Shown one piece after another: positions 10,854 through 21,306 of a stretch of 64,000 nucleotides of DNA. The notes under the pieces are model-generated. The model had not been told where the DNA came from, ran no database searches, and was given only the letters and a program-made list of their open reading frames with translations. The translations under genes were made by a program, and so were the position numbers. Position 1 is the stretch's first letter. Every line of letters begins with the position of its first letter. Location: NCBI RefSeq assembly GCF_000317435.1, contig NC_019751.1, positions 930,001 through 994,000 on the forward strand, written 5' to 3'. This DNA comes from Calothrix sp. PCC 6303 (lineage in GTDB: Bacteria > Cyanobacteriota > Cyanobacteriia > Cyanobacteriales > Nostocaceae).

Positions 10854-11229
10854 TATCTATGATTTCCTTATTTCCTCTAAAAAAATTAGTAATTATTAGT
10901 GCAGCTATCCCCCAAACTCCAATTGTGCTGAAGATAGAAAACGTAAATCTGAGATTATCAAAAGATTCGATGCGACTTTCTATAATCTCTCCATTTTTAT
11001 AATAGTTTTTGGCGAATGCATATTCAAAAATGCCATATTTATGATTATATGGAACGTTTATATCTGCACCTTCAGTTATCCCAATTAATGTCTGTGGCTC
11101 TGTGTAGGGAAATTTCCCTAATAAAATATAAGTTGATACTATCGAAGTTATAATCACAGTTGCTTTTAGCTTCTTACCCATACAAAGTATTAATAGAACA
11201 AAGCGAATTACATAACGAATAAGACTCAT
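10840..11229 (-). CDS. Small membrane protein of unknown function
   Basis: The product has 129 residues with a hydrophobic N-terminal segment (about residues 5-40) and a second membrane segment near residues 95-115. A loop of about 50 residues between them probably faces the periplasm. No family was recognised. Its 3' end overlaps the start of the ankyrin gene by 14 bases, which suggests one operon and perhaps a membrane anchor or partner for that exported protein; this is inference from position only. Confidence 0.55.
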   Translation of the reverse strand: MSLIRYVIRFVLLILCMGKKLKATVIITSIVSTYILLGKFPYTEPQTLIGITEGADINVPYNHKYGIFEYAFAKNYYKNGEIIESRIESFDNLRFTFSIFSTIGVWGIAALIITNFFRGNKEIIDSGKI

Positions 11230-11602
11230 AGTTTAATAATTTAGTTGCCGACTTATACATATTTGCCATCGCAATCTGGTTTTATGGCTAACCCCCCCCT
11301 TCCTAAGCTACGGTGTATACACAAGTCGGTAAATCCCTCACTCCGCCTGGTATTGAAAATCCCAGTCTCACAGCACAAGTCCATTAAAATGGACTAAAAA
11401 CCAAAAATATTCGGTCATCTTGTAGATGACTTTAGCTATTAGACAGGGAGCAGCGCGCTTCGCGTCTACCCCCCGTTGTAGCGACTGCGGTGGGTTTAAA
11501 CCGTTGGCGGGCGTGGGATTATAGAAAATCTAGGGAATTCAATACTTGTGTGTACACCGTAGCCTTGCGAAGGGGAAACTGCGCGATCGCGTGGCTGGTG
11601 AA
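11230..11602. repeat. Intergenic repeat island with inverted ends (MITE-like)
   Basis: This gap has no gene. At 11307-11325 and 11545-11563 lie 19-base inverted repeats with a single mismatch (GCTACGGTGTATACACAAG and its near complement). The similarity extends imperfectly outward by about 12 bases on each side. Inside are two perfect small hairpins, an 18-base one built on AGTCCATT (near 11380) and one built on GTCATCT (near 11418). A GC-rich segment around 11450-11520 follows. The structure resembles a non-autonomous element of about 260-280 bases, or stacked interspersed repeats. Confidence 0.6.
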
Positions 11603-13261
<1,659 letters not shown>

Positions 13262-13398
13262 TCACATTAACGCATTTAGCATTCATAATATGATTTTCCG
13301 TTGTTGTGTCTCCAAATAACCGCCAACACCCAAAGTATTTTATGAGGGAATTAGGTATGATGCGATCGCTAAAAACTTCCAACCCCTATTTTGATGTC

Positions 13399-13737
13399 TT
13401 ATTCCTGTTCTCCACCCGTTCCCAATTCTTGAAAAATATGATCTAACTCCATTCGTTGTTCCGCATTCCGGAGAAAATAACCATCAATCATCACCGAACC
13501 CAACAGCATCCCCAACTCATCATGACTTGTAACGATTTGCGAGTCAGAACTATCATCAGATATATGATCTAATATGGTGGCAACGGTTAAATTAATAGTT
13601 TCCACTACATCAGTTGAACTGGGTTTATTTAATTGCTTTACCGTTTGGGGATGCAGCGATCTGATGTACTGCCAAAAGGAATTTTCATCAATGGTAGGTT
13701 TAGAATCATCAAAACCACCATGGGAAAGATTACTCAT
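13399..13737 (-). CDS. DUF760 domain protein (copy 1)
   Basis: The 112-residue acidic protein has the pattern of the cyanobacterial/chloroplast DUF760 family. The N-terminal half contains FWQYIRSLHPQTVKQL. The C-terminal half carries the conserved LLGSVMIDGYFLRNAEQRMELD block. No membrane segment is seen. The function in cyanobacteria is unknown. A second, shorter-diverged copy lies in this window at 57418-57765 with the same C-terminal signature (LASAMMTGYFLRQMEQRMQLD). The family call is confident. Confidence 0.8.
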   Translation of the reverse strand: MSNLSHGGFDDSKPTIDENSFWQYIRSLHPQTVKQLNKPSSTDVVETINLTVATILDHISDDSSDSQIVTSHDELGMLLGSVMIDGYFLRNAEQRMELDHIFQELGTGGEQE

Positions 13738-13945
13738 AAATATTTTCTACTTTCCTAATTATGTAGCTGACAAATCTAATCTATCAGGAAAGCCATTTCA
13801 ATTCTGCCTGTGAAACCGAACAAAAAAATGCGGTTCTCGCAACCACTGAGTTTTAACTAATTGCTGCTTAGATGCTTTTCATCTGTAGATATGAATCCAA
13901 AATTTCCCTATATTTGCTATTTTTTCGGTAGATACACCCTAATTC

Positions 13946-14527
13946 CTAATTTCTATCTTCCGCAATCTTTCTCCACTTCCTACTTTTAAATTGATCTTTT
14001 TTGTACCAGTCATACCAATATTTACTGCTACGAATTGCCAGCCACAGCAATAGCAAAGCAATTAAACCACCTTGGTAAGGGGCATCATAAGCAAACATGA
14101 CTAAAACAATGCACAAAAAATCCTGAATAAAAACAACCCAAAGTGGTAAACCACGTAACCTAAAAAACCAACCAACCTGCACTAACTGAAGTAAAAAAGC
14201 AAAGCTACCACCAACCATCGCTACCAACCATTCTGGAGTTGCCGTCGCTTTGGCAAAAATTAATCCCATAATTGCCCCGACAACAGGACTTAGAATTAAT
14301 TCAACGACCTGTAGCACCCTTTGTCCGATCATTTGTTTGGATGCAAATAGTTCCACCAATGACCAACTACTTAAGAAAAATAGCAGTATTGGTGACGAGA
14401 ATTTGGATAAAATGGGCATCTGCGACCACAAATTATTTCCTTGAAACAATCCAATTACAAGCATTGGTAGGGCTATTCTCATACCCACCGCTGCCGAAGC
14501 CGAAAGTACAGCAAGCAGTTCTATCAT
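13946..14527 (-). CDS. DUF4126 integral membrane protein
   Basis: The 193-residue hydrophobic protein has four or five membrane helices and a basic C-terminal tail (KSRKWRKIAEDRN). The opening segment with ASAAVGMRIALPML, the glycine-rich PVVGAIMGLIFAKA helix and the following GG motif fit the DUF4126 family. The molecular role is unknown. It lies between the small cysteine-rich gene and the DUF760 gene on the same strand, with gaps of more than 200 bases, so operon membership is uncertain. Confidence 0.75.
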   Translation of the reverse strand: MIELLAVLSASAAVGMRIALPMLVIGLFQGNNLWSQMPILSKFSSPILLFFLSSWSLVELFASKQMIGQRVLQVVELILSPVVGAIMGLIFAKATATPEWLVAMVGGSFAFLLQLVQVGWFFRLRGLPLWVVFIQDFLCIVLVMFAYDAPYQGGLIALLLLWLAIRSSKYWYDWYKKDQFKSRKWRKIAEDRN

Positions 14528-14765
14528 GGCGAATTCATATGTAAATATCTTTTGGGCAACTGAGGTATTTATTTAGAAACTACCCAATTTGCAGATAATT
14601 GATACCAACTTTAGCCATAATTTACATAAAAATTACCTAAAATAGGAATATTTATTTTATCTGTGCATATCTAAACCTGATTCTAGCTATCAAGCGATCG
14701 CAATCTCCTGTAGCGTAAGGAAACCCAATAAAACTAACCGAGAAAACCTATAAATCTTCAGCCCT

Positions 14766-15077
14766 TCAACCAAAGTACATTGGGTTTTTCGTCATCAAAG
14801 TCTTGAAAATATTTTTACCGGAAGTTTTTTTACATGGACAAACAGGACTCGTTGCCTCAAAATCTCGGCATCCTATTGCCTCTTCGGTACAAGCTTTTAT
14901 TGGATGAACCGGACATTTAAGTCGGTAATCGTTTGTAAAAAAATCACAACCAGAACAAGGGATATTATGCATAATTTGAGCATGTGTTGTTCCCTTGTTC
15001 CATAATTTAATCAGACTGACAACAGCTAAAATAGTCATGCTCCAAGCACAAGCAGCACAAAATAATTGAGCTAACAT
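14766..15077 (-). CDS. Small cysteine-rich membrane-anchored protein next to the isiA genes
   Basis: The 103-residue protein has one N-terminal membrane helix (about residues 8-27) and a soluble tail. The tail is rich in paired cysteines: PCSGC, KCPVHP, ACTEEAIGC and VCPC. There are nine cysteines in all, two of them at the start of the helix. The spacing suggests binding of a metal or iron-sulfur cluster, or structural disulfides; this is inferred. It lies 107 bases downstream of the IsiA paralogue on the same strand, so it may be co-expressed with the iron-stress antenna genes. I do not know an assigned function, although the CxxC and KCPVHP pattern looks conserved in cyanobacteria. Confidence 0.7.
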   Translation of the reverse strand: MLAQLFCAACAWSMTILAVVSLIKLWNKGTTHAQIMHNIPCSGCDFFTNDYRLKCPVHPIKACTEEAIGCRDFEATSPVCPCKKTSGKNIFKTLMTKNPMYFG

Positions 15078-15184
15078 TACTAATCCTCAAAACTAATACA
15101 AAAGATTTTTAAGAAAAATGCCCGCAGATATTTTTCAACCGCAGGCATGACAAGCTACAAGGCTAAAGGTAGAGGTAAATCAAA

Positions 15185-16150
15185 TTAAACGTTGACTTGT
15201 CGAGAACGCCAAGAATGCCAGCAATATCCCACAAGTGCTAACAAACCGAGGAAGAACTGAATATTCGTACCAAGTAAACGTTCAACACCATAAAACTCTA
15301 TGGGGAAAACTGTTGTATTAGAGCTAAAAAAAGTAGATGAGATCAAAGCCATTAAAGATAAACCTAATAGGCTATAGCTTAAAATCTCTTCACCATTTTT
15401 GATGGGTAAAAATGCTCTAATAATTCCAAACGGAGGTATAAGAATATGCCATATACCTCCAAGTATTAGCATTCCCGCAATCCAGATGTGACCACCAATC
15501 ACATCTTCCAGATTATCAACACTCGCCATCCCTAAGAGCGTCCATTGACTATCTTTCAATCCAACTAAATATCCAAAAATTCTACTAGGTTCCACTGTTG
15601 GATTAGTGATCAGACGTACAGCAGCACTGTGCGTATCATATATTCCGCCAAAAAACATCGCCTTGGCAACTAATAGCAATGCACCCAAACCTAAAATAAT
15701 CAAATGATGTCCTAAAATCAACCCCAATTGTTTTGGATCATCCCACTCATAGTGAAATCTTCTAACTATTCCATTACCGCTACATAAAACACTTGGACTC
15801 CGAAACACATGGAACAATCCACCCGCAGCTAACACAGCTGAAGCCACTAGATGCAACATACCAATCACGAAATAGGGGTATGTATCAATCACTTCGCCAT
15901 TATTACCAACACCCCAACCTAATGTTGCCAAGTGAGGTAATAAAGTGAAGCCTTGTTCATATATTGGAACATTGGGAATATAGTTTAAGACTTCAGAAAC
16001 CGTCGTTATTCCCGCCCAAAACATAATTAAACCAGCATGGGCAACATGAGCGCCTAATAATTGCCCTGATAAATTTGTAAGTCGAGCATTTCCCACTAAC
16101 CAGGGAAAATTTGTATTTGCTGCAAATGTTCTATCTGTAGAAATTGCCAC
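15185..16150 (-). CDS. IsiA/Pcb-family chlorophyll-binding antenna protein (IsiA paralogue)
   Basis: The 321-residue, six-helix membrane protein belongs to the CP43/IsiA/Pcb family of chlorophyll a antennae. It keeps the family landmarks: [25 protein letters not shown] at the start, the [17 protein letters not shown] loop, [26 protein letters not shown], the GGHIW helix histidine and a final YCWHSWR. It is shorter than the neighbouring IsiA and lacks its basic C-terminal tail. It begins 166 bases downstream of isiA in the same direction. It probably forms or modifies antenna rings around photosystem I; that role is inferred from the family. Confidence 0.9.
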   Translation of the reverse strand: MAISTDRTFAANTNFPWLVGNARLTNLSGQLLGAHVAHAGLIMFWAGITTVSEVLNYIPNVPIYEQGFTLLPHLATLGWGVGNNGEVIDTYPYFVIGMLHLVASAVLAAGGLFHVFRSPSVLCSGNGIVRRFHYEWDDPKQLGLILGHHLIILGLGALLLVAKAMFFGGIYDTHSAAVRLITNPTVEPSRIFGYLVGLKDSQWTLLGMASVDNLEDVIGGHIWIAGMLILGGIWHILIPPFGIIRAFLPIKNGEEILSYSLLGLSLMALISSTFFSSNTTVFPIEFYGVERLLGTNIQFFLGLLALVGYCWHSWRSRQVNV

Positions 16151-16316
16151 TGTTCAATGTCCTTATGAGTCCACAATCGTAATTGCTGGATTTGTCAAAT
16201 AAGTGAGTAAAACTAGTAGTCTACTAAGCTCAGAGTGTAAGGTTTGTAATTGCACTTAACCAATCTATGAGGGCTAAAGCTCAACTACAAACCATACAAG
16301 CCATTCGTCTATAAGG

Positions 16317-17363
16317 TTATGAGGTTGTTTCGGCCTCTGCTTCCACACTATTGAGCGCTCTTTCAACCCGTTTAAAATCAAAACCAATAGCTCGAAGAGC
16401 GTGCCACAGATGACCTTGAAGGAAGAAAAATGCTAGGAAAAACTGAGTATTAGCTAACCATGCCCGCGATGTATGTCCACCATTTGCCAACTGAATAGTA
16501 TCGGCAAAATATGGTGAAACTCCCAATTTGACTTCCAATACTTGACCATAAAATTCCACTGGATAAGCCAAGGTATTGACTGCACAGAAATATGAAGCAA
16601 CAAATCCAGCTAGAGCAATTCCGCCCAATGAATAGGACAGAATAGCTTCACCAGAGAAGATTAATACTTTCTTTGCCCAAGGAAGTGGTGGTGTAATGAT
16701 GTGCCAAACTCCACCAGCAATCAATAACACACCCACATAGATATGACCACCAACTAAATCTTCTAGATTGTTGACAGTAGCAAAATGGGTTTGATAGCCG
16801 TAGATGACAAAGGGATTCAGTGTCGGACTGTTGACAAGACGCACAGCATGAATTGTGGCATCATAGATTCCTCCCCAAAACATGGCTTTTCCCACTAACA
16901 ATAATGCTCCTGCACCAAGGAAAAGTAAGTGGTGTCCGAGAATAAAACCAAGTTTTTTTGGATCATTCCATTCAAAGTGAAACTTTGCAGCTCGTCCTTT
17001 GATATCTTTCAAATTCGCAGGAGCTTTAAATGTGTGGAACAAAGCACCTGCACCTAAAACACCTGATGAAATCAGATGCAGGATCCCAATGACAAAGAAT
17101 GGATAGGTATCTAGAACTTGACCTCCATCACCAATGCCAAATCCTAATGTTGCTAGGTGCGGTAGCAGAATTAATCCCTGCTCTCCCATGGGGATTTCGG
17201 GATTGTAGCGGGAGATTTCAAATAGTGTAAATGCTCCTGCCCACAGAGTTGTTAAAGCTGCTTGGGCAACATGAGCGCCAATAAATAAACCTGAGAGGTT
17301 GGCAAAACGTGAGTTTCCAGCCCACCAACCATACTTAACTCTGGGATTGTCATATGTTTGCAT
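16317..17363 (-). CDS. isiA: Iron-stress-induced chlorophyll-binding protein IsiA (CP43')
   Basis: IsiA is a six-helix chlorophyll a protein derived from CP43. It forms rings around photosystem I under iron limitation, adding light harvesting and dissipating excess energy. The 348-residue product has normal IsiA length and lacks the large lumenal loop of PsbC. It carries conserved histidine-rich helices such as [14 protein letters not shown] and [13 protein letters not shown] Shine-Dalgarno (AAGGAG on the minus strand, near 17378-17383) precedes the ATG. The leader contains a 26-base palindrome. No flavodoxin gene (isiB) follows; the next genes are an IsiA paralogue and a cysteine-rich protein. 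Confidence 0.95.
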   Translation of the reverse strand: MQTYDNPRVKYGWWAGNSRFANLSGLFIGAHVAQAALTTLWAGAFTLFEISRYNPEIPMGEQGLILLPHLATLGFGIGDGGQVLDTYPFFVIGILHLISSGVLGAGALFHTFKAPANLKDIKGRAAKFHFEWNDPKKLGFILGHHLLFLGAGALLLVGKAMFWGGIYDATIHAVRLVNSPTLNPFVIYGYQTHFATVNNLEDLVGGHIYVGVLLIAGGVWHIITPPLPWAKKVLIFSGEAILSYSLGGIALAGFVASYFCAVNTLAYPVEFYGQVLEVKLGVSPYFADTIQLANGGHTSRAWLANTQFFLAFFFLQGHLWHALRAIGFDFKRVERALNSVEAEAETTS

Positions 17364-17776
17364 TGGTAAGTCTTTTCTCCTTATTGCAATAAATAATCAT
17401 CTGATATCTAGGGCTAAATACTGGAAATGGTAAGTGCTTTTAGGATATAAACATTGCGTAACTCAACTAAAATTTAGTTTTGCAATATAAAATCGGGCAA
17501 ATCTTGATTAATCAAGATTTGCACCTGTAAAAGTACTTACTATTTACGATCAAGGAAATCGTAAACGCCACAATTTTTTAGGAACTTGAAATTTATTACT
17601 AATTATTTTCAAGTTGAAATTAGTCTATTGATAATTACTCTTAATAAGCAAGAGTATTAACAATACTTAACATATACATGGCAGATCTCCGTTTTTTCAG
17701 AGCCGAGATATTTATTTTCTAAACCCCTTGCGTTTTTTTATATTTGTGATAGGATTATTAATCGTGGACAACAAAT
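17364..17776 (-). promoter_or_regulatory. isiA upstream region with several palindromes
   Basis: The 413-base gap between isiA and tRNA-Tyr is AT-rich and structured. It has a perfect 26-base palindrome (17497-17522, half-site GCAAATCTTGATT). It also has a hairpin with 8-base arms (TTTACGAT at 17543-17550 and its complement at 17558-17565) and a 7-base-arm inverted repeat at 17636-17656. IsiA genes are known to be iron-regulated through Fur. I could not assign a Fur box with confidence, although the AT-rich stretch around 17630-17660 is a candidate. Confidence 0.5.
17497..17522. promoter_or_regulatory. Perfect 26-base palindrome upstream of isiA
   Basis: Both halves are exact reverse complements (half-site GCAAATCTTGATT). 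The element lies about 135-160 bases before the isiA start codon. It could be a protein-binding operator, an RNA hairpin in the leader, or a transcription attenuator. No T run follows on the minus strand, so a terminator is less likely. Confidence 0.6.
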
Positions 17777-17857
17777 GGGTCGATGGCCGAGTGGTTAATG
17801 GCGGCAGACTGTAAATCTGCTGGGAGACCTACGCTGGTTCAAATCCAGCTCGGCCCA
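17777..17857 (+). tRNA. tRNA-Tyr (GTA anticodon)
   Basis: The 81-base sequence folds as a class II tRNA. Its acceptor arms GGGTCGA and TCGGCCC pair with one G-T wobble. The anticodon stem GCAGA/TCTGC encloses loop CTGTAAA, with anticodon GTA at 17811-17813. A long variable arm, a T arm with GGTTCAAATCC and discriminator A complete it. The CCA end is not encoded. It lies 20 bases before tRNA-Thr. Confidence 0.97.
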
Positions 17858-17877
17858 CTTCCACGATTTTTAAATAT

Positions 17878-17949
17878 GCCCGTGTGGCTCAGTGGTAGAG
17901 CACACCCTTGGTAAGGGTGAGGTCACGAGTTCAATCCTCGTCACGGGCT
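17878..17949 (+). tRNA. tRNA-Thr (GGT anticodon)
   Basis: The 72-base sequence has acceptor arms GCCCGTG and CACGGGC. The D arm is GCTCAGTGGTAGAGC, and the anticodon stem CACCC/GGGTG carries GGT at 17910-17912. The T arm is centred on GAGTTCAATCCTC. The discriminator is T and the CCA end is not encoded. It probably shares a transcript with tRNA-Tyr. Confidence 0.97.
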
Positions 17950-18024
17950 TTGATGATTTAGTCATAGATTAGGGCTTTCTTTGTAGTTTCAGGTAGTCTT
18001 TATTAAACACCTGGTTCTTTACCC

Positions 18025-19242
18025 ATGCTGCCAACTGATTTATTGATTCACCGTCAAAATGGTGAGCAGATAATTCCTAAACGTCTCAGTATTGAGGCAA
18101 AAACCTTAGAATTAGCAGCAGAATTAATTAGCTGTTTTCAAGAAACTGTCTCCCAAACCCAGGGAGATTTAGAAAAGAAACTTTCAGATTTAGAAGGTGA
18201 AAGCACTGACTATAAAATAAAACGGGGTTTAGCCTATATCCTCAAAAGCAGCTTTTGTACTTTTGAGGTTGTTAGTCCTATTGAACCAGAATTTTTACGA
18301 GAAAGAGTATTTGCCTTAGCTGCAAACTCCCCATCTAACCGAGAAACTACTCAATTTACTTTAAAAAGGGTTGCTGACGAATTAAGTAAGGAATTAGAAA
18401 AAGAAGTATTAATCGAACAAGTTAAACATGGACTATATGCAGATTTATCAGAAAATAAAATTCTGATGGTGTTCGATACACCAACACCTGAAGCTTTAGT
18501 TCATAGATATAATTTATCCCAAGTTCAGGGAGTTTTTTACAAAGCCAGTAAATTAATTTTAAATGCTCACCGTAACGTTCCTGGAGAATATAAGTTACTA
18601 TTTCGTTACTTAAAATTATTCCAATTGATGGCATATATCGAAGGTGATGCCGATCATGGGTTTACAATTACCATTGATGGTCCAGTTAGTTTATTCAATC
18701 CTAGTACTCGGTATGGTTTAGCGATCGCTAAATTAATTCCAGCCTTACTGCACGTTACCAAATGGAGTTTAGCAGCAACTTTGCAGGTGCGGGATGTTTT
18801 CAGCGGGACTTGGAAAACTGGACGCTTTGCCCTCAATTCTGCCGATTGTAGCCTAGTTACTCACTATCCACCCGGTAAACCCTATGATAGTATGCTGGAA
18901 GCATCTTTTGCTGATAAGTGGGATGCTCTCAAAAGTGATTGGATATTAGAGAGGGAAGTTGATTTAGTTCCCATTCCTGGTAGTGTGATGATTCCGGATT
19001 TTCGCCTCGTACATCCAGATGGAAGAACCTATCTATTAGAAATAGTAGGTTATTGGCGACCTGAATATTTACAAAAGAAATTTTCCCAAGTTAGAAGGGC
19101 AGAATGTAGTAATTTAATTCTGGCAATTTCCGAAAGATTGAACTTGGATAAAGCGGGAGTAAAAATCCAAGATGTTCCTGCTAAAGTTGTCTGGTTCAAA
19201 GATAAATTACTTCCCAAAACTGTATTAGCAGTGATGGATTAG
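18025..19242 (+). CDS. DUF790 family protein (Bax1-like nuclease family)
   Basis: The 405-residue cytosolic protein starts with MLPTDLLIHRQNG and contains the DUF790 pattern. It has a helical middle region and a C-terminal nuclease-like part (about residues 300-380). There, SVMIPDFRLVHPDGRTYLLEIVGYWRPEYL supplies the PDF...EIVG...Y arrangement expected of a PD-(D/E)xK nuclease core. In archaea this family (Bax1) binds the XPB helicase and cuts DNA. Cyanobacterial homologues are assumed to act in DNA repair. No XPB-type helicase gene is next to it here. A terminator follows the stop codon. Confidence 0.8.
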   Translation: MLPTDLLIHRQNGEQIIPKRLSIEAKTLELAAELISCFQETVSQTQGDLEKKLSDLEGESTDYKIKRGLAYILKSSFCTFEVVSPIEPEFLRERVFALAANSPSNRETTQFTLKRVADELSKELEKEVLIEQVKHGLYADLSENKILMVFDTPTPEALVHRYNLSQVQGVFYKASKLILNAHRNVPGEYKLLFRYLKLFQLMAYIEGDADHGFTITIDGPVSLFNPSTRYGLAIAKLIPALLHVTKWSLAATLQVRDVFSGTWKTGRFALNSADCSLVTHYPPGKPYDSMLEASFADKWDALKSDWILEREVDLVPIPGSVMIPDFRLVHPDGRTYLLEIVGYWRPEYLQKKFSQVRRAECSNLILAISERLNLDKAGVKIQDVPAKVVWFKDKLLPKTVLAVMD

Positions 19243-19262
19243 TGGATATGCGAAACTAGACT

Positions 19263-19304
19263 GTAGAGACGTAGCACTGCTACATCTCTACTTTGTTTTT
19301 TGTT
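19263..19304 (+). terminator. Terminator hairpin between DUF790 and hpf genes
   Basis: A stem of 13 pairs with one G-T wobble (GTAGAGACGTAGC at 19263-19275 with its partner at 19279-19291) has a 3-base loop. The T-rich run TTTGTTTTTTGTTT follows. It sits between convergent genes and probably ends transcription of the DUF790 gene. The stem sequence resembles a common interspersed repeat of filamentous cyanobacteria. Confidence 0.7.
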
Positions 19305-19348
19305 TCCACTCACCAGCTAACTAATAACTGTTAACTGATTACTGATTC

Positions 19349-20008
19349 TCACTTGCGAAACTTTTCCGACATTACTAAATTATGGTGGTTAGCTTTCCCA
19401 TTTTTACCATTACTATGCCCATTACCGTTAGTATTTTTCCGGGGTTGAATCACACCATAACCACCATGGTTACGTTCATAAATAACGTTAATTTCTCCAG
19501 TTTCACTATTATTGAACATATAAAAATCATGCCCCACTAATTGTAGATGCTCTAAAGCTTCTGAAATTGTCATGGGTGACATGGCAAAGTACTTAGTGCG
19601 AACTACTTCTTCTGGAAGTTCTGGAGTCCGAGAACCAATTAAATCGTTCACAATTGGTATTTCAGCTTCGACTACCTCAGATATATCATTCTCAACGAGA
19701 TTATTTTTTTTGTTTTGAAGTCTTTCTTTATATTTCCTCAACTGACGGGAAATTTTATCCGCAACTAAGTCAATACTGGCATAAAGATTTTCACTACTTT
19801 CTTCTGCACGGATGACATTTTTGTTGGCATAAATTGTTACTTCTGCCGCTTGAACCGGACTCCGGTTATTGCGGGCAACACTTAAGTGTACATCTACCTC
19901 TGTTGTTAAAGTTTGGAAATGGCTAACTGCTTTTTCTATTTTTTGATGAACGTATTCGCGGATTGCATCGGTAATCTCGATATTTTTACCATGGATGACA
20001 AGTTTCAT
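19349..20008 (-). CDS. hpf: Ribosome hibernation promoting factor, long form (LrtA)
   Basis: Long-form HPF dimerises 70S ribosomes into inactive 100S particles when growth slows or light is lost. In cyanobacteria this gene is known as light-repressed lrtA. I chose the start [20 protein letters not shown], 19 codons inside the longest frame. It matches the family N-terminus and has a GGGAGATT ribosome-binding site; the product is 219 residues. The N-terminal S30AE domain (1-100) is followed by a charged linker. The C-terminal dimerisation domain (about 150-200) contains [13 protein letters not shown] and [21 protein letters not shown]. The long gap upstream fits the long leader reported for lrtA. 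Confidence 0.93.
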   Translation of the reverse strand: MKLVIHGKNIEITDAIREYVHQKIEKAVSHFQTLTTEVDVHLSVARNNRSPVQAAEVTIYANKNVIRAEESSENLYASIDLVADKISRQLRKYKERLQNKKNNLVENDISEVVEAEIPIVNDLIGSRTPELPEEVVRTKYFAMSPMTISEALEHLQLVGHDFYMFNNSETGEINVIYERNHGGYGVIQPRKNTNGNGHSNGKNGKANHHNLVMSEKFRK

Positions 20009-20649
20009 ATAATAATCTCCCGCTGAATATTGTGTTGTTTGATGTCGAAATAACCCGTTGCACAACTATACAAACGCTGTTGTACCAAGATTATTTAGGT
20101 TTGAACCAAAGAAATGGAATGATGAGCTTGATTTACACAGTTGCGTTGAGGTTGTGAAACATAGACTCACAAATCGTCAGTCTGCTGATTGCACTCACAA
20201 CCAAAAACAATATTGGCTGGGATTTCATTTTATAATTGTTGCCAAATCCCTAACCTCAAAATTCTCCAAAATACTAACCAATGCGGAAACAATCAGTTAG
20301 TTAAACCCGCTTTGCGGTTCCTCCTCTGCATTCACTAGCTGGAAATCGAGTTCAACAAGTAATCTGAGAAATTTTATTCACTATGAGCAGTCAAAAAACA
20401 TTGGACATCATCGACCAGTACATTCTTACTTCTGCTTCTGGTGAGATGTTATTGCTGAGAAACCTCCTCAACACCATTTTGTTTATCTATACAAGCTAGC
20501 ATTTTGTATTTTAGAAAACAGCTTACTTTTACTTTCCTTTACAATCTTTTGCAGAGATTGACAATAACTCAATCTTCTTAAGTATCTTGCAATACTTCTT
20601 TTTGCCAGTAATTGTGTGTTTAGACACTATTTGTAATAATAATTTTCCC
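20009..20649. promoter_or_regulatory. Divergent gap between hpf/lrtA and lipB
   Basis: The 641-base gap holds both divergent promoters. A long AT-rich stretch precedes hpf. lrtA messages are known to carry a long untranslated leader, so part of this gap is probably transcribed leader. The small plus-strand open frame at 20058-20300 has no recognisable protein features. A GC-rich repeat scrap (GCTTTGCGGTTCCTCCT) lies near 20310. Confidence 0.4.
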
Positions 20650-21294
20650 ATGTCATATTGTTCGTTATATAACCAAGGATCAATGTCTTATTTAGAAGCT
20701 TTAGCTTGGCAGCGATCGCTTTTACAATCCCGTATAGATAATCCTGATTTAGAAGATGTCTTAATTTTGCTGGAACATCCACCTGTATATACTTTAGGGC
20801 AAGGAGCAACCCTAGAATTCCTCAAATTTGACCCCGAAAATACTCAGGTAGAAATCCATCGAGTTGAGCGGGGAGGAGAAGTAACTTACCATTGTCCTGG
20901 GCAAATCGTGGGATATCCAATTTTAAATTTACACCGCCATCAACAGGACTTACATTGGTATTTAAGACAACTAGAATCAGTGTTAATTAAGGTACTGAGA
21001 GTGTACGGACTATCAGGCGATCGCATTCCCGGTTTAACAGGGGTTTGGGTAGAAGGTCGCAAAGTGGCAGCAATTGGCATTAAAGTTAAACGCTGGATAA
21101 CTATGCATGGTTTCGCATTGAATGTTTGCCCTGATTTGAGTGGTTTTGAGCAAATTGTCCCCTGTGGTATTCCCGATAAATCCGTTGGTAGTTTATCTCA
21201 GTGGATACCGGGAATTACAACCTTGGAAGTGCGTCAAGAGATTATTCGGGCATTTTCTGAGGTATTTGGTTTAGAAATGCGGGACGCAACATAG
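20650..21294 (+). CDS. lipB: Octanoyltransferase (lipoyl(octanoyl) transferase)
   Basis: LipB moves octanoyl groups from acyl carrier protein to lipoyl domains, the first step of lipoate attachment to pyruvate dehydrogenase and related enzymes. The ATG at 20650 gives 214 residues and starts just before the conserved region. Signatures are [32 protein letters not shown] (substrate pocket) and the C-terminal catalytic stretch [15 protein letters not shown] with the reactive cysteine. The frame extends 21 codons further upstream without similarity. A solitary gene; the phosphatase-family gene converges on it. Confidence 0.93.
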   Translation: MSYCSLYNQGSMSYLEALAWQRSLLQSRIDNPDLEDVLILLEHPPVYTLGQGATLEFLKFDPENTQVEIHRVERGGEVTYHCPGQIVGYPILNLHRHQQDLHWYLRQLESVLIKVLRVYGLSGDRIPGLTGVWVEGRKVAAIGIKVKRWITMHGFALNVCPDLSGFEQIVPCGIPDKSVGSLSQWIPGITTLEVRQEIIRAFSEVFGLEMRDAT

Positions 21295-21306
21295 CAAATT
21301 CCCTGT

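Noticed and set aside
17630-17660. AT-rich stretch with GATAAT-like start considered as a Fur box for isiA.
   Set aside because: It matches the iron-box pattern only in part and lies about 270 bases from the start codon, so it is not called as a site.
20058-20300. An 80-codon plus-strand frame overlapping the hpf leader.
   Set aside because: No ribosome-binding site or protein motif was seen, and it overlaps the likely hpf leader in antisense.
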